Assembly (NCBI GenBank): GCA_045546255.1
Contig: JAZQCK010000071.1
Coordinates: 3,543 to 67,542, forward strand
DNA: 64,000 nucleotides
Direction of reading: 5' to 3'
Source: RGIG5612 sp045546255
Lineage (GTDB): Bacteria; Bacillota; Clostridia; Lachnospirales; Lachnospiraceae
Positions 50,393 to 59,432 of the stretch are shown here, in pieces. A model generated the notes under the pieces. It was not told where the DNA came from. It saw nothing but the letters and a program-made list of their open reading frames with translations, and did not search any database. How positions within the stretch are numbered: position 1 is the stretch's first letter; every line of letters starts with the position of its first letter. Both the position numbers and the translations under genes were made by a program.

Positions 50393-51472
50393 CTACAGCT
50401 TTCCTTCTACTTTTACGAAGTCTTTTGCTTTCTCCTCGCCTCTTAATACGCGAAGGCATCCGAATGCCAGGGAGTCCATTTCATTTTCACCCGGATAGAT
50501 AACGACCGGTGCAATGAATTTAACCCTGTCGGAAACCATCTTTGTAAACATTTCAGAATGAGCAATTCCGCCGGTGAGGATAATCGCATCGACCTGTCCA
50601 CAGCAAGTAGCAGCACAAGCGCAAAGATGTTTTGCTACGCCAAGGGCCATTGCCTCATAGACCAGTTTTGCATGCTCATCACCATCAGCGATCATCTTCT
50701 CAACTTCACGGGAATCATTAGTTCCCAGATGAGAATTCAAACCGCCCTGTCCCTTGATCTTTTTCATCATAGATTTCTGGTCATACTCACCGCTGAATGC
50801 CATGTCAACGACCTGGAACAGCGGAAGCCCACCGGTTCTTTCCGGAGAGAACGGACCTTCTTCATCACTAACGAAATCGATGATGCGTCCCTGGGAATGA
50901 AGTGCCACGGAGATACCGCCTCCAAGGTGAGAGATCAGAAGGTTGGACTTGTCATAAGCATTTCCTGTTTCTTTCTCCCATTTTTTCGCAGCCGCTCTCA
51001 TGTTCAGGTTATGTCCCAATGCCTTTCTGCGCATTTCTTTGAAACCGGTGATCTTTGTCAGCGGGATCATTTCATCAACTGTAATTCCGTCATAAACATA
51101 TGCCGGGATTCCAAGCTGAGTAGAAAGAGCGTAAGCAATCGGCGCACCGAGGTTTGATGGATGGTTATTCTGCGGATTGTTCTGCAGCTGCCAAACCATA
51201 TCCTCGTTTACTTTATATGCACCTGCCTCAATTGGAGGAAGCAGACCACAACGGCTAACGATTGCGGTAAGTTCTTCGAGTTTCACACCATGTTTCTCAA
51301 GAGAATCCAGGATCATATCCCGGCGAAACTCATACTGGTCTTTAATCTCGTCAAACTGTGCCAGTTCTTCCGTGGAATGTGCGATGCTTTCAACAAATAC
51401 CGGTGTTTCATCATCATAAACTGCAATCTTGGTGGATGTTGAACCCGGGTTCATGATTAGTAATTTTTCCAT
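50393..51472 (-). CDS. buk: Butyrate kinase (paralogue 3)
   Basis: A 359-residue acyl kinase with NPGSTSTK at 9-16, IVSRCGLL (the conserved Arg, with Cys for the first Gly), the SPERTGG motif and GTNDSREV, so all catalytic residues seen in the family are present. Seven nucleotides separate it from the GntR gene. It is the better candidate for ATP formation in this operon. The physiological acyl phosphate is not known; branched-chain or aryl-acetyl forms are possible given IorAB. Confidence 0.9.
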   Translation of the reverse strand: MEKLLIMNPGSTSTKIAVYDDETPVFVESIAHSTEELAQFDEIKDQYEFRRDMILDSLEKHGVKLEELTAIVSRCGLLPPIEAGAYKVNEDMVWQLQNNPQNNHPSNLGAPIAYALSTQLGIPAYVYDGITVDEMIPLTKITGFKEMRRKALGHNLNMRAAAKKWEKETGNAYDKSNLLISHLGGGISVALHSQGRIIDFVSDEEGPFSPERTGGLPLFQVVDMAFSGEYDQKSMMKKIKGQGGLNSHLGTNDSREVEKMIADGDEHAKLVYEAMALGVAKHLCACAATCCGQVDAIILTGGIAHSEMFTKMVSDRVKFIAPVVIYPGENEMDSLAFGCLRVLRGEEKAKDFVKVEGKL

Positions 51473-51484
51473 ACTGCCTCCTGT

Positions 51485-52477
51485 TTATTTGTTTACGATA
51501 TTAACAGGCTCCTCGCCAGCTTCCACTGCTTCTGCATTCTTAATTGCGACTGTAAGCATTGTGATAAATGCTTCGTCCGTCATACCGCCAACGTGCGGAG
51601 TAATCGTGAGACGATCCATTCCTTCTTTGCTCATGCTGAGAAGCACATGATCTTTTGCCGGTGGTTCCGGAGCGATAACGTCAAGAGCGGCGTGTGCGAT
51701 CTCACCAGTCTCAAGTGCGTGTGCGAGTGCCTCGTCATTAATGATCTCGCCGCGTGCGGTGTTAATAACGATTGCTGTGTTTTTCATTTCTTTGAACTGC
51801 TTCTCGCCAAGCATACCAACAGTCTCCGGGAATACCGGAACATGCATGGAAATTACATCGCAAGCTTTGCAAAGATCATCAAATTCCATATACTCGATAC
51901 CCAGTTCTTTTTCCTGTTCCGGAGTCGGACGGAAGGTATCATAGTAGCTGATCTTTACATGCCACGGCTGGAGTTTTCTGACTGCTTCTTTTGCGATCGC
52001 GCCCATGCCGACAAAACCAATGTGCTTTCCGGCGATTTCATGGATTCCCATAGCGAGGCCTTCGCTTTTAACCGTATTATAATCTTCATCTTTGCACTTT
52101 ACTCTCTTGTCGTTTAATGCAATACGGCGATAAGCGGCAAGCATTAACGCGATTGTGTGCTCTGCTACACCATTAGCATTTGCGCCCCGGTTGTTGCAAA
52201 CCGGAATGCCCATTTCCTTTGCGCAATTAAAATCGATCTTATCAAACCCTACACCTTCAGACTGGATCAGTTTCAGCTGCGGATTTGCCTTGATCACTTC
52301 AGCGCTGACCGGATGGATCGCTCCTACGAGAAGGTATTCTCTGTCTTTTAATGCTTCGATCATCTGCTCGTCCGTATACGGAACATCCAGATATTTGACA
52401 TCCCAATCCTCCGGGAAATGGATATCATACTTGTCAAATCTTGACGCTGCTACTGTGCTCAGTATTTTCTTTGCCAT
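51485..52477 (-). CDS. D-isomer-specific 2-hydroxyacid dehydrogenase
   Basis: A 330-residue NAD-dependent reductase. The nucleotide loop is GFVGMGAIAKEA (about 154-165). The catalytic Arg is in NTARGEI, the Glu in DVIAPEPP and the His in TPHVGG. It would interconvert a 2-oxoacid and a D-2-hydroxyacid, the reductive branch of amino-acid fermentation. It follows iorB by 84 nt and precedes buk3 by 12 nt in the same direction. Confidence 0.92.
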   Translation of the reverse strand: MAKKILSTVAASRFDKYDIHFPEDWDVKYLDVPYTDEQMIEALKDREYLLVGAIHPVSAEVIKANPQLKLIQSEGVGFDKIDFNCAKEMGIPVCNNRGANANGVAEHTIALMLAAYRRIALNDKRVKCKDEDYNTVKSEGLAMGIHEIAGKHIGFVGMGAIAKEAVRKLQPWHVKISYYDTFRPTPEQEKELGIEYMEFDDLCKACDVISMHVPVFPETVGMLGEKQFKEMKNTAIVINTARGEIINDEALAHALETGEIAHAALDVIAPEPPAKDHVLLSMSKEGMDRLTITPHVGGMTDEAFITMLTVAIKNAEAVEAGEEPVNIVNK

Positions 52478-52561
52478 GTTACTTCCTCCTGTTTCTTAAA
52501 ACTGTCTTTTAAAGTTTTACTTTTTCTATATTTGCATAGCGTTTAGCTAATTATGCACATA

Positions 52562-53131
52562 TTACATCTGGTATCCTTTTTCAAAAGCTGCGAGGTTTAA
52601 GTCCACCAGTTTTGCCGGAACATTTGTCGCAACTAATGCTTTCCAATCCACATCATCAAGGCCTAACTGTTTCACCAGCGCTCCGAGAAGAACGATGTTC
52701 TGCGCCTTTACGTTTCCAAGTTCTTCCGCAACTTTATAAGCTTCAACGACCTGGACATTTGGAACTACTTTTTTCAGTTCCTCAATCGCATCCTTCGGAT
52801 ACTCGGCGGCTCCTGTGAGCACCGGCATTGGAAGGATCTCTCTCGTATCCGTGATCACGGTTCCTCCTTCTTTTAAGTAGGAAATGGTGCGGACCGCTTC
52901 GATCTTCTCAAAGGAAACGATCAGATCTGCCTCACCTTCTCCAACGATTGGGGAATATACTTTATCACCGTATTTGATCTGCGTGACCACAGTGCCGCCT
53001 CTCTGGCTCATTCCGTGGATCTCGCTCATCTTGACATCGTAGCCTTTTTCAATTAAGCCCTTCGAAAGGATGGTTGACGTTGTGATGGTGCCCTGTCCTC
53101 CGACACCGACTAAAATAATTGCCTTCGTCAT
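52562..53131 (-). CDS. iorB: Indolepyruvate:ferredoxin oxidoreductase beta subunit
   Basis: A 189-residue gamma-type domain of the 2-oxoacid:ferredoxin oxidoreductase family. GVGGQGTITTSTILSKGL is the family N-terminal motif. The ATG of MTKAIILVG is preferred because AGGTGAG lies just before it; a GTG three codons earlier is possible. It pairs with IorA, whose stop is 1 nt away. Confidence 0.93.
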   Translation of the reverse strand: MTKAIILVGVGGQGTITTSTILSKGLIEKGYDVKMSEIHGMSQRGGTVVTQIKYGDKVYSPIVGEGEADLIVSFEKIEAVRTISYLKEGGTVITDTREILPMPVLTGAAEYPKDAIEELKKVVPNVQVVEAYKVAEELGNVKAQNIVLLGALVKQLGLDDVDWKALVATNVPAKLVDLNLAAFEKGYQM

Positions 53132-53132
53132 T

Positions 53133-54923
53133 TTACTCACCTACTTTCTCGATCGCTTCAAATTTGCACTGCTGCATGCAGAGTCCGCACTGATTGCAAT
53201 TTGCCGGATCAGCAATATAAGCTTTTTTATTCTCTTCATCAAATGCGATCGACGGGCAGGCAATCTTCATACACTGTCTGCAGCCAACGCATTTGTCCGG
53301 ATTCATCTGAACATGCTTTCCGGCATTCGCTTTCTGCACTTCCTTGATCAGGACGCACGGACGTTTTGTGATGATCACAAATGGGCCTTCAGCGGCAAGC
53401 GCTGCTTCCAATGCTTCTTTTGCTGCTTCCTGATCAACCGGATCAAAGACGCGCAGGTGATCATCATCGATTCCAAGAGAACGGACAACACTTTCAATAT
53501 CGATGGCAGGTGACTCATAACCCATCAGGTTCTTCGTCGTTCCCGGATTTTGCTGATGTCCTGTCATCGCTGTGATGGAGTTATCCAAGATGCAGGCAAC
53601 GACATTGGATTCCGAAGCGACGATATCGATCAGGGAAGTGAGGCCTGAATGGAAGAAGGTGGAGTCTCCAAGTTCGCCGATTGCCTTTCTGTTATCTCCC
53701 TGTGCTTTCAATGCACGGGATAAACCGACCAGAGAGGAGAAACCGCTGCCCATGCAGATGCAGGTATCAAATCCATTTAATGGCGGATTGATCGCAAGTG
53801 CGTAGCAGCCGATATCGCCTAAAGATACGAATTTATCGCGCATCTTGCTTAAAGCAAAATAGAAGCCTCTGTGAGGACATCCGGCACAAAGGACCGGCGG
53901 ACGGGCAGGAACATTGACCTGCTCTACCTGATAGCGGAATTCATCCGATGCGCCAAGCAAAGAGTCACGAACCACTTTTGTATTAAACTCACCCTGGATC
54001 GTCAGTTTGTCTTTTCCGATCGCATTGGTGAATCCCAACGCCTTCACTGTGTTTTCAAGATATGGTTCGCCTTCTTCAACGATATATAACGTCTCATATT
54101 TTGCAGCGAAGTCAGCCATCAGTTTTCTCGGAAGCGGGTTCGTAAGCCCCAACTTCAAGACACTGGCCGTATCGCCGAAAACATCTTTCACATATTGATA
54201 GGAAATACCGGAAGTGATGATTCCAATCTTTGCCCCAGGAACTTCTTCCACCCGGTTTAGCTCGGAAGAATTCGAATACTCTTCCATTTTTGCAAGAAGA
54301 TCCTCGCGGACGATGTGTCGTTTTTTCGCATTGACCGGAAGCATGGAATACTTTGCCGCATTTCCTTCATACTGCTTCACCGGAACGTTCTGTCTTTCGC
54401 CAAGTTCTACGACGCTCTTGGAATGGCAGACGCGGGTCGTCATTCTGAAAAGCACCGGAACATCATATTCTTCGGAAAGCTCCATGGCTTTGATCATAAA
54501 GTCCTTGCATTCCTGGGAGTCCGAAGGCTCAACCATGGCCAGCTTTGCGTGCGGTGCATACAGACGGTTATCCTGCTCGTTCTGGGAACTGTGACAAGCC
54601 GGATCATCTGCCGTTACAAACACCAGCGCGCCATTGACACCGCAGTAACCCATCGTAAAGATCGGGTCAGCCGCAACGTTCATGCCAACGTGCTTAAAGG
54701 TGCAGATAGACCTCATGCCCCCGATACTTGCACCGGAAGCAGCCTCAGCAGCCACCTTTTCATTCGGAGACCACTCACTGTAAATATCATCTTTATATAA
54801 GCCTCCGATATTCTCTAAAATCTCTGTACTCGGCGTGCCCGGATAAGCCGCAGCAAAGTGTCCGCCGCCTTCATAAAAGCCGCGGGCAACCGCCTCGTTT
54901 CCACTCATGATCATCTTATTCAT
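53133..54923 (-). CDS. iorA: Indolepyruvate:ferredoxin oxidoreductase alpha subunit
   Basis: A 596-residue fused alpha-beta-ferredoxin subunit. The N-terminal pyrimidine-binding half has GTPSTEILE. The central thiamine-diphosphate domain has GDSTFFHSG...DNSITAMTGHQ (about 405-440). The C-terminus carries two 4Fe-4S clusters, CVGCRQCMKIACP and CNQCGLCMQQC. It oxidatively decarboxylates aryl pyruvates, and perhaps other 2-oxoacids, to acyl-CoA with reduced ferredoxin. First gene of the operon, with its own promoter. Confidence 0.96.
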   Translation of the reverse strand: MNKMIMSGNEAVARGFYEGGGHFAAAYPGTPSTEILENIGGLYKDDIYSEWSPNEKVAAEAASGASIGGMRSICTFKHVGMNVAADPIFTMGYCGVNGALVFVTADDPACHSSQNEQDNRLYAPHAKLAMVEPSDSQECKDFMIKAMELSEEYDVPVLFRMTTRVCHSKSVVELGERQNVPVKQYEGNAAKYSMLPVNAKKRHIVREDLLAKMEEYSNSSELNRVEEVPGAKIGIITSGISYQYVKDVFGDTASVLKLGLTNPLPRKLMADFAAKYETLYIVEEGEPYLENTVKALGFTNAIGKDKLTIQGEFNTKVVRDSLLGASDEFRYQVEQVNVPARPPVLCAGCPHRGFYFALSKMRDKFVSLGDIGCYALAINPPLNGFDTCICMGSGFSSLVGLSRALKAQGDNRKAIGELGDSTFFHSGLTSLIDIVASESNVVACILDNSITAMTGHQQNPGTTKNLMGYESPAIDIESVVRSLGIDDDHLRVFDPVDQEAAKEALEAALAAEGPFVIITKRPCVLIKEVQKANAGKHVQMNPDKCVGCRQCMKIACPSIAFDEENKKAYIADPANCNQCGLCMQQCKFEAIEKVGE

Positions 54924-54961
54924 ATTACTTTATCCCTCCTGAAAAAACGGATTTTCAAGAT

Positions 54962-54979
54962 TTGTCAACTTGTCGACAA
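54962..54979. promoter_or_regulatory. Candidate GntR operators in the iorA leader
   Basis: TTGTCGACAA (54970-54979) is a perfect palindrome of the T-N-GTNNAC-N-A type bound by FadR-like GntR proteins. The overlapping TTGTCAACTT (54962-54971) gives a second GTNNAC core. They lie about 6-23 nt after the predicted transcription start. Confidence 0.7.
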
Positions 54980-54991
54980 CCAACTGCCTTT

Positions 54992-55020
54992 ATTGTACTT
55001 GAAGGCAAACAATAGCGCAA
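54992..55020 (-). promoter_or_regulatory. iorA operon promoter
   Basis: TTGCGC (55020-55015), a 17-nt spacer, and TACAAT (54997-54992) on the minus strand. The predicted start is near 54985. Confidence 0.7.
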
Positions 55021-55064
55021 TCAAATCTTTTGGAAATCTTGTATTTTTTTGATACTTTCTTTCC

Positions 55065-55099
55065 AAAAAAATACCACAGCCTTTACCGCTGTGGTATTT
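55065..55099 (-). terminator. Terminator of the capA operon
   Basis: AAATACCACAGC / GCTGTGGTATTT, 12-bp stem with a 7-nt loop and a T-run on the minus strand, 33 nt after the capA stop. Confidence 0.93.
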
Positions 55100-55131
55100 G
55101 CATCAAATGATGATTTGATTGGTGATTAATC

Positions 55132-56433
55132 TTAGAAACCTTCCGGGTCTGCAGTAAGCCGGAGGCTTTCGCGGAAGCGGTTATATTCCGCTCCGACCCT
55201 TCCCATTGTACGGTTGTAGGATGCAATCGCCGCCCCTTGTGAACTTGCGCCCCACTGAGAAGGGGTCTTTTCGCTATCGAGCGCAACGACGGAATAGACG
55301 GTACCCTGTCCATCATTTGTAAGGTCCACCCAGGTAGGAATCAGTTCCAAACCTGTGACCTTCACTTTTCCATTATTAAATTTTGAGAAGGTCACATTAA
55401 AGATCAGACCATCTTCTGTATATCCGCGGTTATCATCCTCTTCCATTAGATCCGCCCGTTGGTTCGAAATCTCATTGCCCATAGAATAGAGGCAGAGCAT
55501 TTTATGACCAGTGCTGCTGGTTAAAGTTTCGTAACGTTCGATCACATGCGGATGTCCGCCGATGATCACATCAACACCCATTTCACAGAGCCGTTTTGCG
55601 ATAGCCTGCTGATCTTCATTCGGATCATCCCGGTATTCATCTCCCCAGTGGATATAAAAAATATTTGCCTCCACGCCAAGCATCTTCATCTGATCCAAAT
55701 CGCTTTGAACCGAAGAATAGAGTTCCTCAAGGTCACTGTAACAAAAGCTGTTGACCAATTCATCTGCTCCATCATATAACGGCAGGCCGTTTAATGATTT
55801 CTGCCAATCTGTGATCTCTCGGGTATCATAGGTGTAACAGACAAAGCCAAGTTTGATTCCATTCACCATTTTGGTAATGATATAGTGCTCATCAGTGCTC
55901 TGCCTTGTACCGGTATACTCCATCCCGTTTGCCTTAATTATATCCAAGGTCCGGAGGATCCCGTCTTTTCCGGAATCATTCGCATGGTTATTTGCGGTAA
56001 GACAGATATCCACTCCCGCAGCTGAAAGTGACGTTACAATATTATCCGGACAATTAAAGATTGGATAGCTTTTATACCCTTCCTCTTCTCCGGCACATGT
56101 CACTTCAAGATTTGCAACCATGATGTCAGGTGCCTGATAATAGGGAGCAACCAGCGCAAAATCGCGACTGAAATCATAATTGCCGCCACCGATATCTGCT
56201 GCCCGGAAGATTGGGGAATGGATCAGAATATCTCCTGTAGACCCTACTGTAACAGACGATGCTATTGCAGGTGCTTCAAGACGTGGTTTTACCTCTTTTG
56301 GGGTTTCTTTCTTTGGAATCAAAAAAAGTACTGCCGCCACTGCAGCAATGATAATTACTAAAATGATCAGGAGGATTCCCGGCCGGAACCCTCCTTTCTT
56401 TTTATCAGTTGTTTGATTCTCTCTTCTGCTCAT
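55132..56433 (-). CDS. CapA family metallophosphatase-like protein
   Basis: A 433-residue membrane-anchored protein, with one hydrophobic segment near residues 20-42 and the rest outside the cell. Metal-site motifs are GDILIHSP, ANNHANDSGKDG, HWGDEY and GGHPHVIE, the order of the PgsA/CapA family linked to poly-gamma-glutamate or capsule. No pgsB or pgsC genes are present, so another surface-polymer role is likely. The ATG at 56433 has no strong ribosome site; a TTG 12 nt upstream is possible. Confidence 0.85.
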   Translation of the reverse strand: MSRRENQTTDKKKGGFRPGILLIILVIIIAAVAAVLFLIPKKETPKEVKPRLEAPAIASSVTVGSTGDILIHSPIFRAADIGGGNYDFSRDFALVAPYYQAPDIMVANLEVTCAGEEEGYKSYPIFNCPDNIVTSLSAAGVDICLTANNHANDSGKDGILRTLDIIKANGMEYTGTRQSTDEHYIITKMVNGIKLGFVCYTYDTREITDWQKSLNGLPLYDGADELVNSFCYSDLEELYSSVQSDLDQMKMLGVEANIFYIHWGDEYRDDPNEDQQAIAKRLCEMGVDVIIGGHPHVIERYETLTSSTGHKMLCLYSMGNEISNQRADLMEEDDNRGYTEDGLIFNVTFSKFNNGKVKVTGLELIPTWVDLTNDGQGTVYSVVALDSEKTPSQWGASSQGAAIASYNRTMGRVGAEYNRFRESLRLTADPEGF

Positions 56434-56497
56434 TTCTAAATGCAATTTGATCTCAGCGTTTTATCATATACTCTGTCTTTCGGAGACATGATCGAAA

Positions 56498-58450
56498 TCA
56501 GTCTTCTGCCGTTTTCGTCAACAGATCTGCCAGATAATAGTCCCCATCTTTCACCATGATCCAGGTCATATTGGTATCCCAGGTACGGACAGACTCGCCT
56601 CCTCTCATGATATCCTGCTTAAAATGGATATCACAGGAGTAACAGTCATCCGAGTATTTCTTGATATTGCTGACGCTCTGTTCGCTCAGCTGGATGCCGT
56701 CATGTTCCTGCATCCAGGAAACGTCTGCTGCCAGAGCATTGTCAGCTGCCGGCGAATTATCCAGCATGACTCTGGCCACTGCTTCCTTACCAGCGTCACC
56801 AGAGAAGTATAGCGCATATGGTTCAAAAAGACTCATGACGCGTTCCGTCTGTTCCTGTACGAAGGCATCATCTGCATCGAAGCCGGCTGTATAGACTTCG
56901 CCGATCAACGTGCAGGAAGAAGCTGCTCCGCTTTCATTCACCATGACAACTTCCGGTGAGGCAAAAATACCTCTGACCGTATATGTATCGACTGTCGGCA
57001 TTTCGCCGATAAAACCTTCATCCATCAACTTTACAAGCAACTGAATACGGCTGCCGGATTCTGAAATAAAGGAGCGCTCAACGGTCTTCCCGTTGATCTG
57101 AAGTGAGGCGGAGGATGGAATCTGTGCGAGCAGTTCCCTGACTTTCAAGGAATCGGAAGCCAGCATCGTCTTCTTCTCTTCCCAGCTGCGTTTTTTTCCA
57201 TCAGCTGGTCTGGTCAGATAGACCTTCAAAAGATTTTCATCCCCTGAACGAATCATATATACATTTTCATTCTCCGTGCTTTCTGCATTGACTTTCACAT
57301 AGCGCAGTGTGTTTTCTTCATTCTTTCTTTGCAGAAAACTTGCCACAGTATCTGTTGCACCGAAGATGGACGGATCACTGATATCCACTTCCTCATCCGT
57401 TACAAGATGCAGCGAATCCAATTCTCCGCTCTGCAGATCTTCAACGATCTCGCTCATCGCATGTTCCGGAAGGCCTTTTTCGTATCGGTTTAAGAAAGAC
57501 CAGAGAATCGCCATGGCGACGATCAGGATCAGTACAAAAGCGCCCCACGCAATGAGGAACCCTTTTTTAAAGCCTTTCGTAAAGACTTTCTTTTGTTTTT
57601 TTGCTTTCCGTTGGGGAACTTGCTTTGCCTTAGGCTTTCGCGCTGCCTGTCTTTGAGCAGATCTTCGCTCAGCTGCTGCTTTTTCTTGAAGTTCTTCTTC
57701 AGAAGCTGCTCTTCTACGAGCGGCCTGCTGCGCTTTACTGCGTTGCTCTGCTCTCCAGGCCTCATGTTCTTTCTGGCGCCTTCTATATTCTGCACGGCGC
57801 GTCTCAAGATCCTGTTCTTCCGTTCGCTTTCTTACCAGAGAGCTCTGTTTCCGGACAGCTGTTGCTTTCTCATCGCTTTCAGGCTGCGGCTTTCTTCTCT
57901 GCTCTGCCTGCCTGCGCTCTGCCCGCTGTTTCTCTGGCGCCTTGCGCTGCTGCCGCAGTTCTTCATAGAGCTGTTTTTCCCTGCGTTCTTTACGAACCTG
58001 CTGCAAGACATTCTGAAGATCTCCTTCCGACATCTGCCGCGGCTTATTTTTCGATTCCGGCATTTTCTCCCGCTGAGACTTTAGTCTCTGCACACGGGGT
58101 TCACTCTGTCTGTCCAAAGATCGCTGTGGAATGGTTTTAATTGGATTCGCCTTCTTTTCCACTTTTGCGCGTTCTTCGGCGGTACGGCGTTCCTGTTCCA
58201 TACGGATGCGCTCGGCAGAACGTTTTCGAAGTTCTTCATACTCCTTTAAACTAGTGGAACGTTCTCTTTTTGCAGGATTTTTCTGTTCTGAATAGAAGCG
58301 CTCAGCGGAAAACTCGTCTAACAGATCCCTTCGTCTGCTGCCGTCTTTCCTCTGTTCATGCTCCTGTTCTAAGACCCCTGCTCGCCATGCAGAAGCCGAC
58401 GCTTCTCTTTTATTAAGCTGTGGATCTCCATGCGGTCGTCTCTGTGCCAT
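56498..58450 (-). CDS. Large charged single-span membrane protein of unknown function
   Basis: A 650-residue protein. Residues about 1-285 are almost entirely Arg, Lys, Glu, Gln and Ala and are predicted to form a long cytoplasmic coil. A single span lies at about 300-320 (FLIAWGAFVLILIVAMAILW). The extracellular part (about 330-650) is an ordinary alpha/beta sequence with no cysteine pairs apart from a CxxC-like SCTL region. I recognise no family. It starts 5 nt before the NAGPA-type gene of the same unit, so it probably takes part in envelope assembly or scaffolding. Confidence 0.8.
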   Translation of the reverse strand: MAQRRPHGDPQLNKREASASAWRAGVLEQEHEQRKDGSRRRDLLDEFSAERFYSEQKNPAKRERSTSLKEYEELRKRSAERIRMEQERRTAEERAKVEKKANPIKTIPQRSLDRQSEPRVQRLKSQREKMPESKNKPRQMSEGDLQNVLQQVRKERREKQLYEELRQQRKAPEKQRAERRQAEQRRKPQPESDEKATAVRKQSSLVRKRTEEQDLETRRAEYRRRQKEHEAWRAEQRSKAQQAARRRAASEEELQEKAAAERRSAQRQAARKPKAKQVPQRKAKKQKKVFTKGFKKGFLIAWGAFVLILIVAMAILWSFLNRYEKGLPEHAMSEIVEDLQSGELDSLHLVTDEEVDISDPSIFGATDTVASFLQRKNEENTLRYVKVNAESTENENVYMIRSGDENLLKVYLTRPADGKKRSWEEKKTMLASDSLKVRELLAQIPSSASLQINGKTVERSFISESGSRIQLLVKLMDEGFIGEMPTVDTYTVRGIFASPEVVMVNESGAASSCTLIGEVYTAGFDADDAFVQEQTERVMSLFEPYALYFSGDAGKEAVARVMLDNSPAADNALAADVSWMQEHDGIQLSEQSVSNIKKYSDDCYSCDIHFKQDIMRGGESVRTWDTNMTWIMVKDGDYYLADLLTKTAED

Positions 58451-58454
58451 GCGC

Positions 58455-59432
58455 CTACCTCACGAGAAATGCGTTTGGTACGATCCTCGGGCCGCTCAAA
58501 GCATAAGGTGTATTTAAGAATTTTCCGTTATAGACCATCTGTGTGGAGGAGCCGCCATCCAAAGACGCTGCATTGACAGCACCATAATCGCTCATGATCT
58601 TGATCATATCAGAAAAAGTTGCTCCGAGGGAATTGGCCTGCCGTCCATCGACGGTGACAAAGATGATCGTTCCATCCGCTCTCTGACCAATGGCAGTACG
58701 CGGATTTAATCCGCCGCCTGCACCGGAGACTTCCTGTTCATTTCCGTTTACGATAAGGACCGGGGCATAGCCGGTCTGTACGCAGACACAGTCTCTCAGT
58801 CCCATATCAATGGCTTCCTGCCCCGTAAAGTTTCCAAGGATCATCTTATGATCCTGCGTAAATCCAATGGATGCGTACGGTGTATTCCGATCGCCAAATA
58901 AAAACTCACCTTCTGAAATGACAAAGCCGTCCGGCGTTCCTCCGTTTCCATTACCATTCGGATCATAGAAGCCGCCTCCGTTGATTCCTGCCACCGCACC
59001 ATAGCGTTCTGCGATATGGTCGACCGTATCCCCGGCGCTTCCGTCATATGGTCCTTTATTTCCAATAAAAATACGGGAAGGATCCTTGATCAGCATGACA
59101 TCTCCAATATAAGTGGAGCCGGAAATTTCAAAGGTCTCGATATCTGCGCCTTCTGTATTTCCACTGCCGCCCACATCGACCAGTGAAGTATCTGTCGCTT
59201 CGCTGATTTCTTTGACTGTATTATTATCAACAATCTCCTGGATCCGGTCTTTTGAGAAATAGAGATTCGGGATCCAGTACAGTGCACTGGTCTCCCTAAG
59301 GGACATTGTCATGATCTCAGCTGCCTTTGTGGATGGGCCTTTCATAACAATCGTCAACGCTCCTAAGACAGCGAGGACAAACGTTCCTAGAAAAATACCG
59401 ATGATAAATAAGACTCTTAAGACATGTTTCAT
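58455..59432 (-). CDS. Phosphodiester glycosidase (NAGPA/DUF2233) family protein
   Basis: A 325-residue secreted or anchored protein with a hydrophobic N-terminus (about 5-30). The domain from about 130 has AGINGGGFYDPNGNGNGG, RTAIGQRADGTIIFVTVDGR and NAASLDGGSSTQMVYNGK (all family motifs, cut short). NAGPA-type enzymes cleave GlcNAc-1-phosphate phosphodiesters; bacterial members act on surface polymers such as teichoic-acid-like chains. It abuts the GT2-GtrA gene. Confidence 0.88.
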   Translation of the reverse strand: MKHVLRVLFIIGIFLGTFVLAVLGALTIVMKGPSTKAAEIMTMSLRETSALYWIPNLYFSKDRIQEIVDNNTVKEISEATDTSLVDVGGSGNTEGADIETFEISGSTYIGDVMLIKDPSRIFIGNKGPYDGSAGDTVDHIAERYGAVAGINGGGFYDPNGNGNGGTPDGFVISEGEFLFGDRNTPYASIGFTQDHKMILGNFTGQEAIDMGLRDCVCVQTGYAPVLIVNGNEQEVSGAGGGLNPRTAIGQRADGTIIFVTVDGRQANSLGATFSDMIKIMSDYGAVNAASLDGGSSTQMVYNGKFLNTPYALSGPRIVPNAFLVR

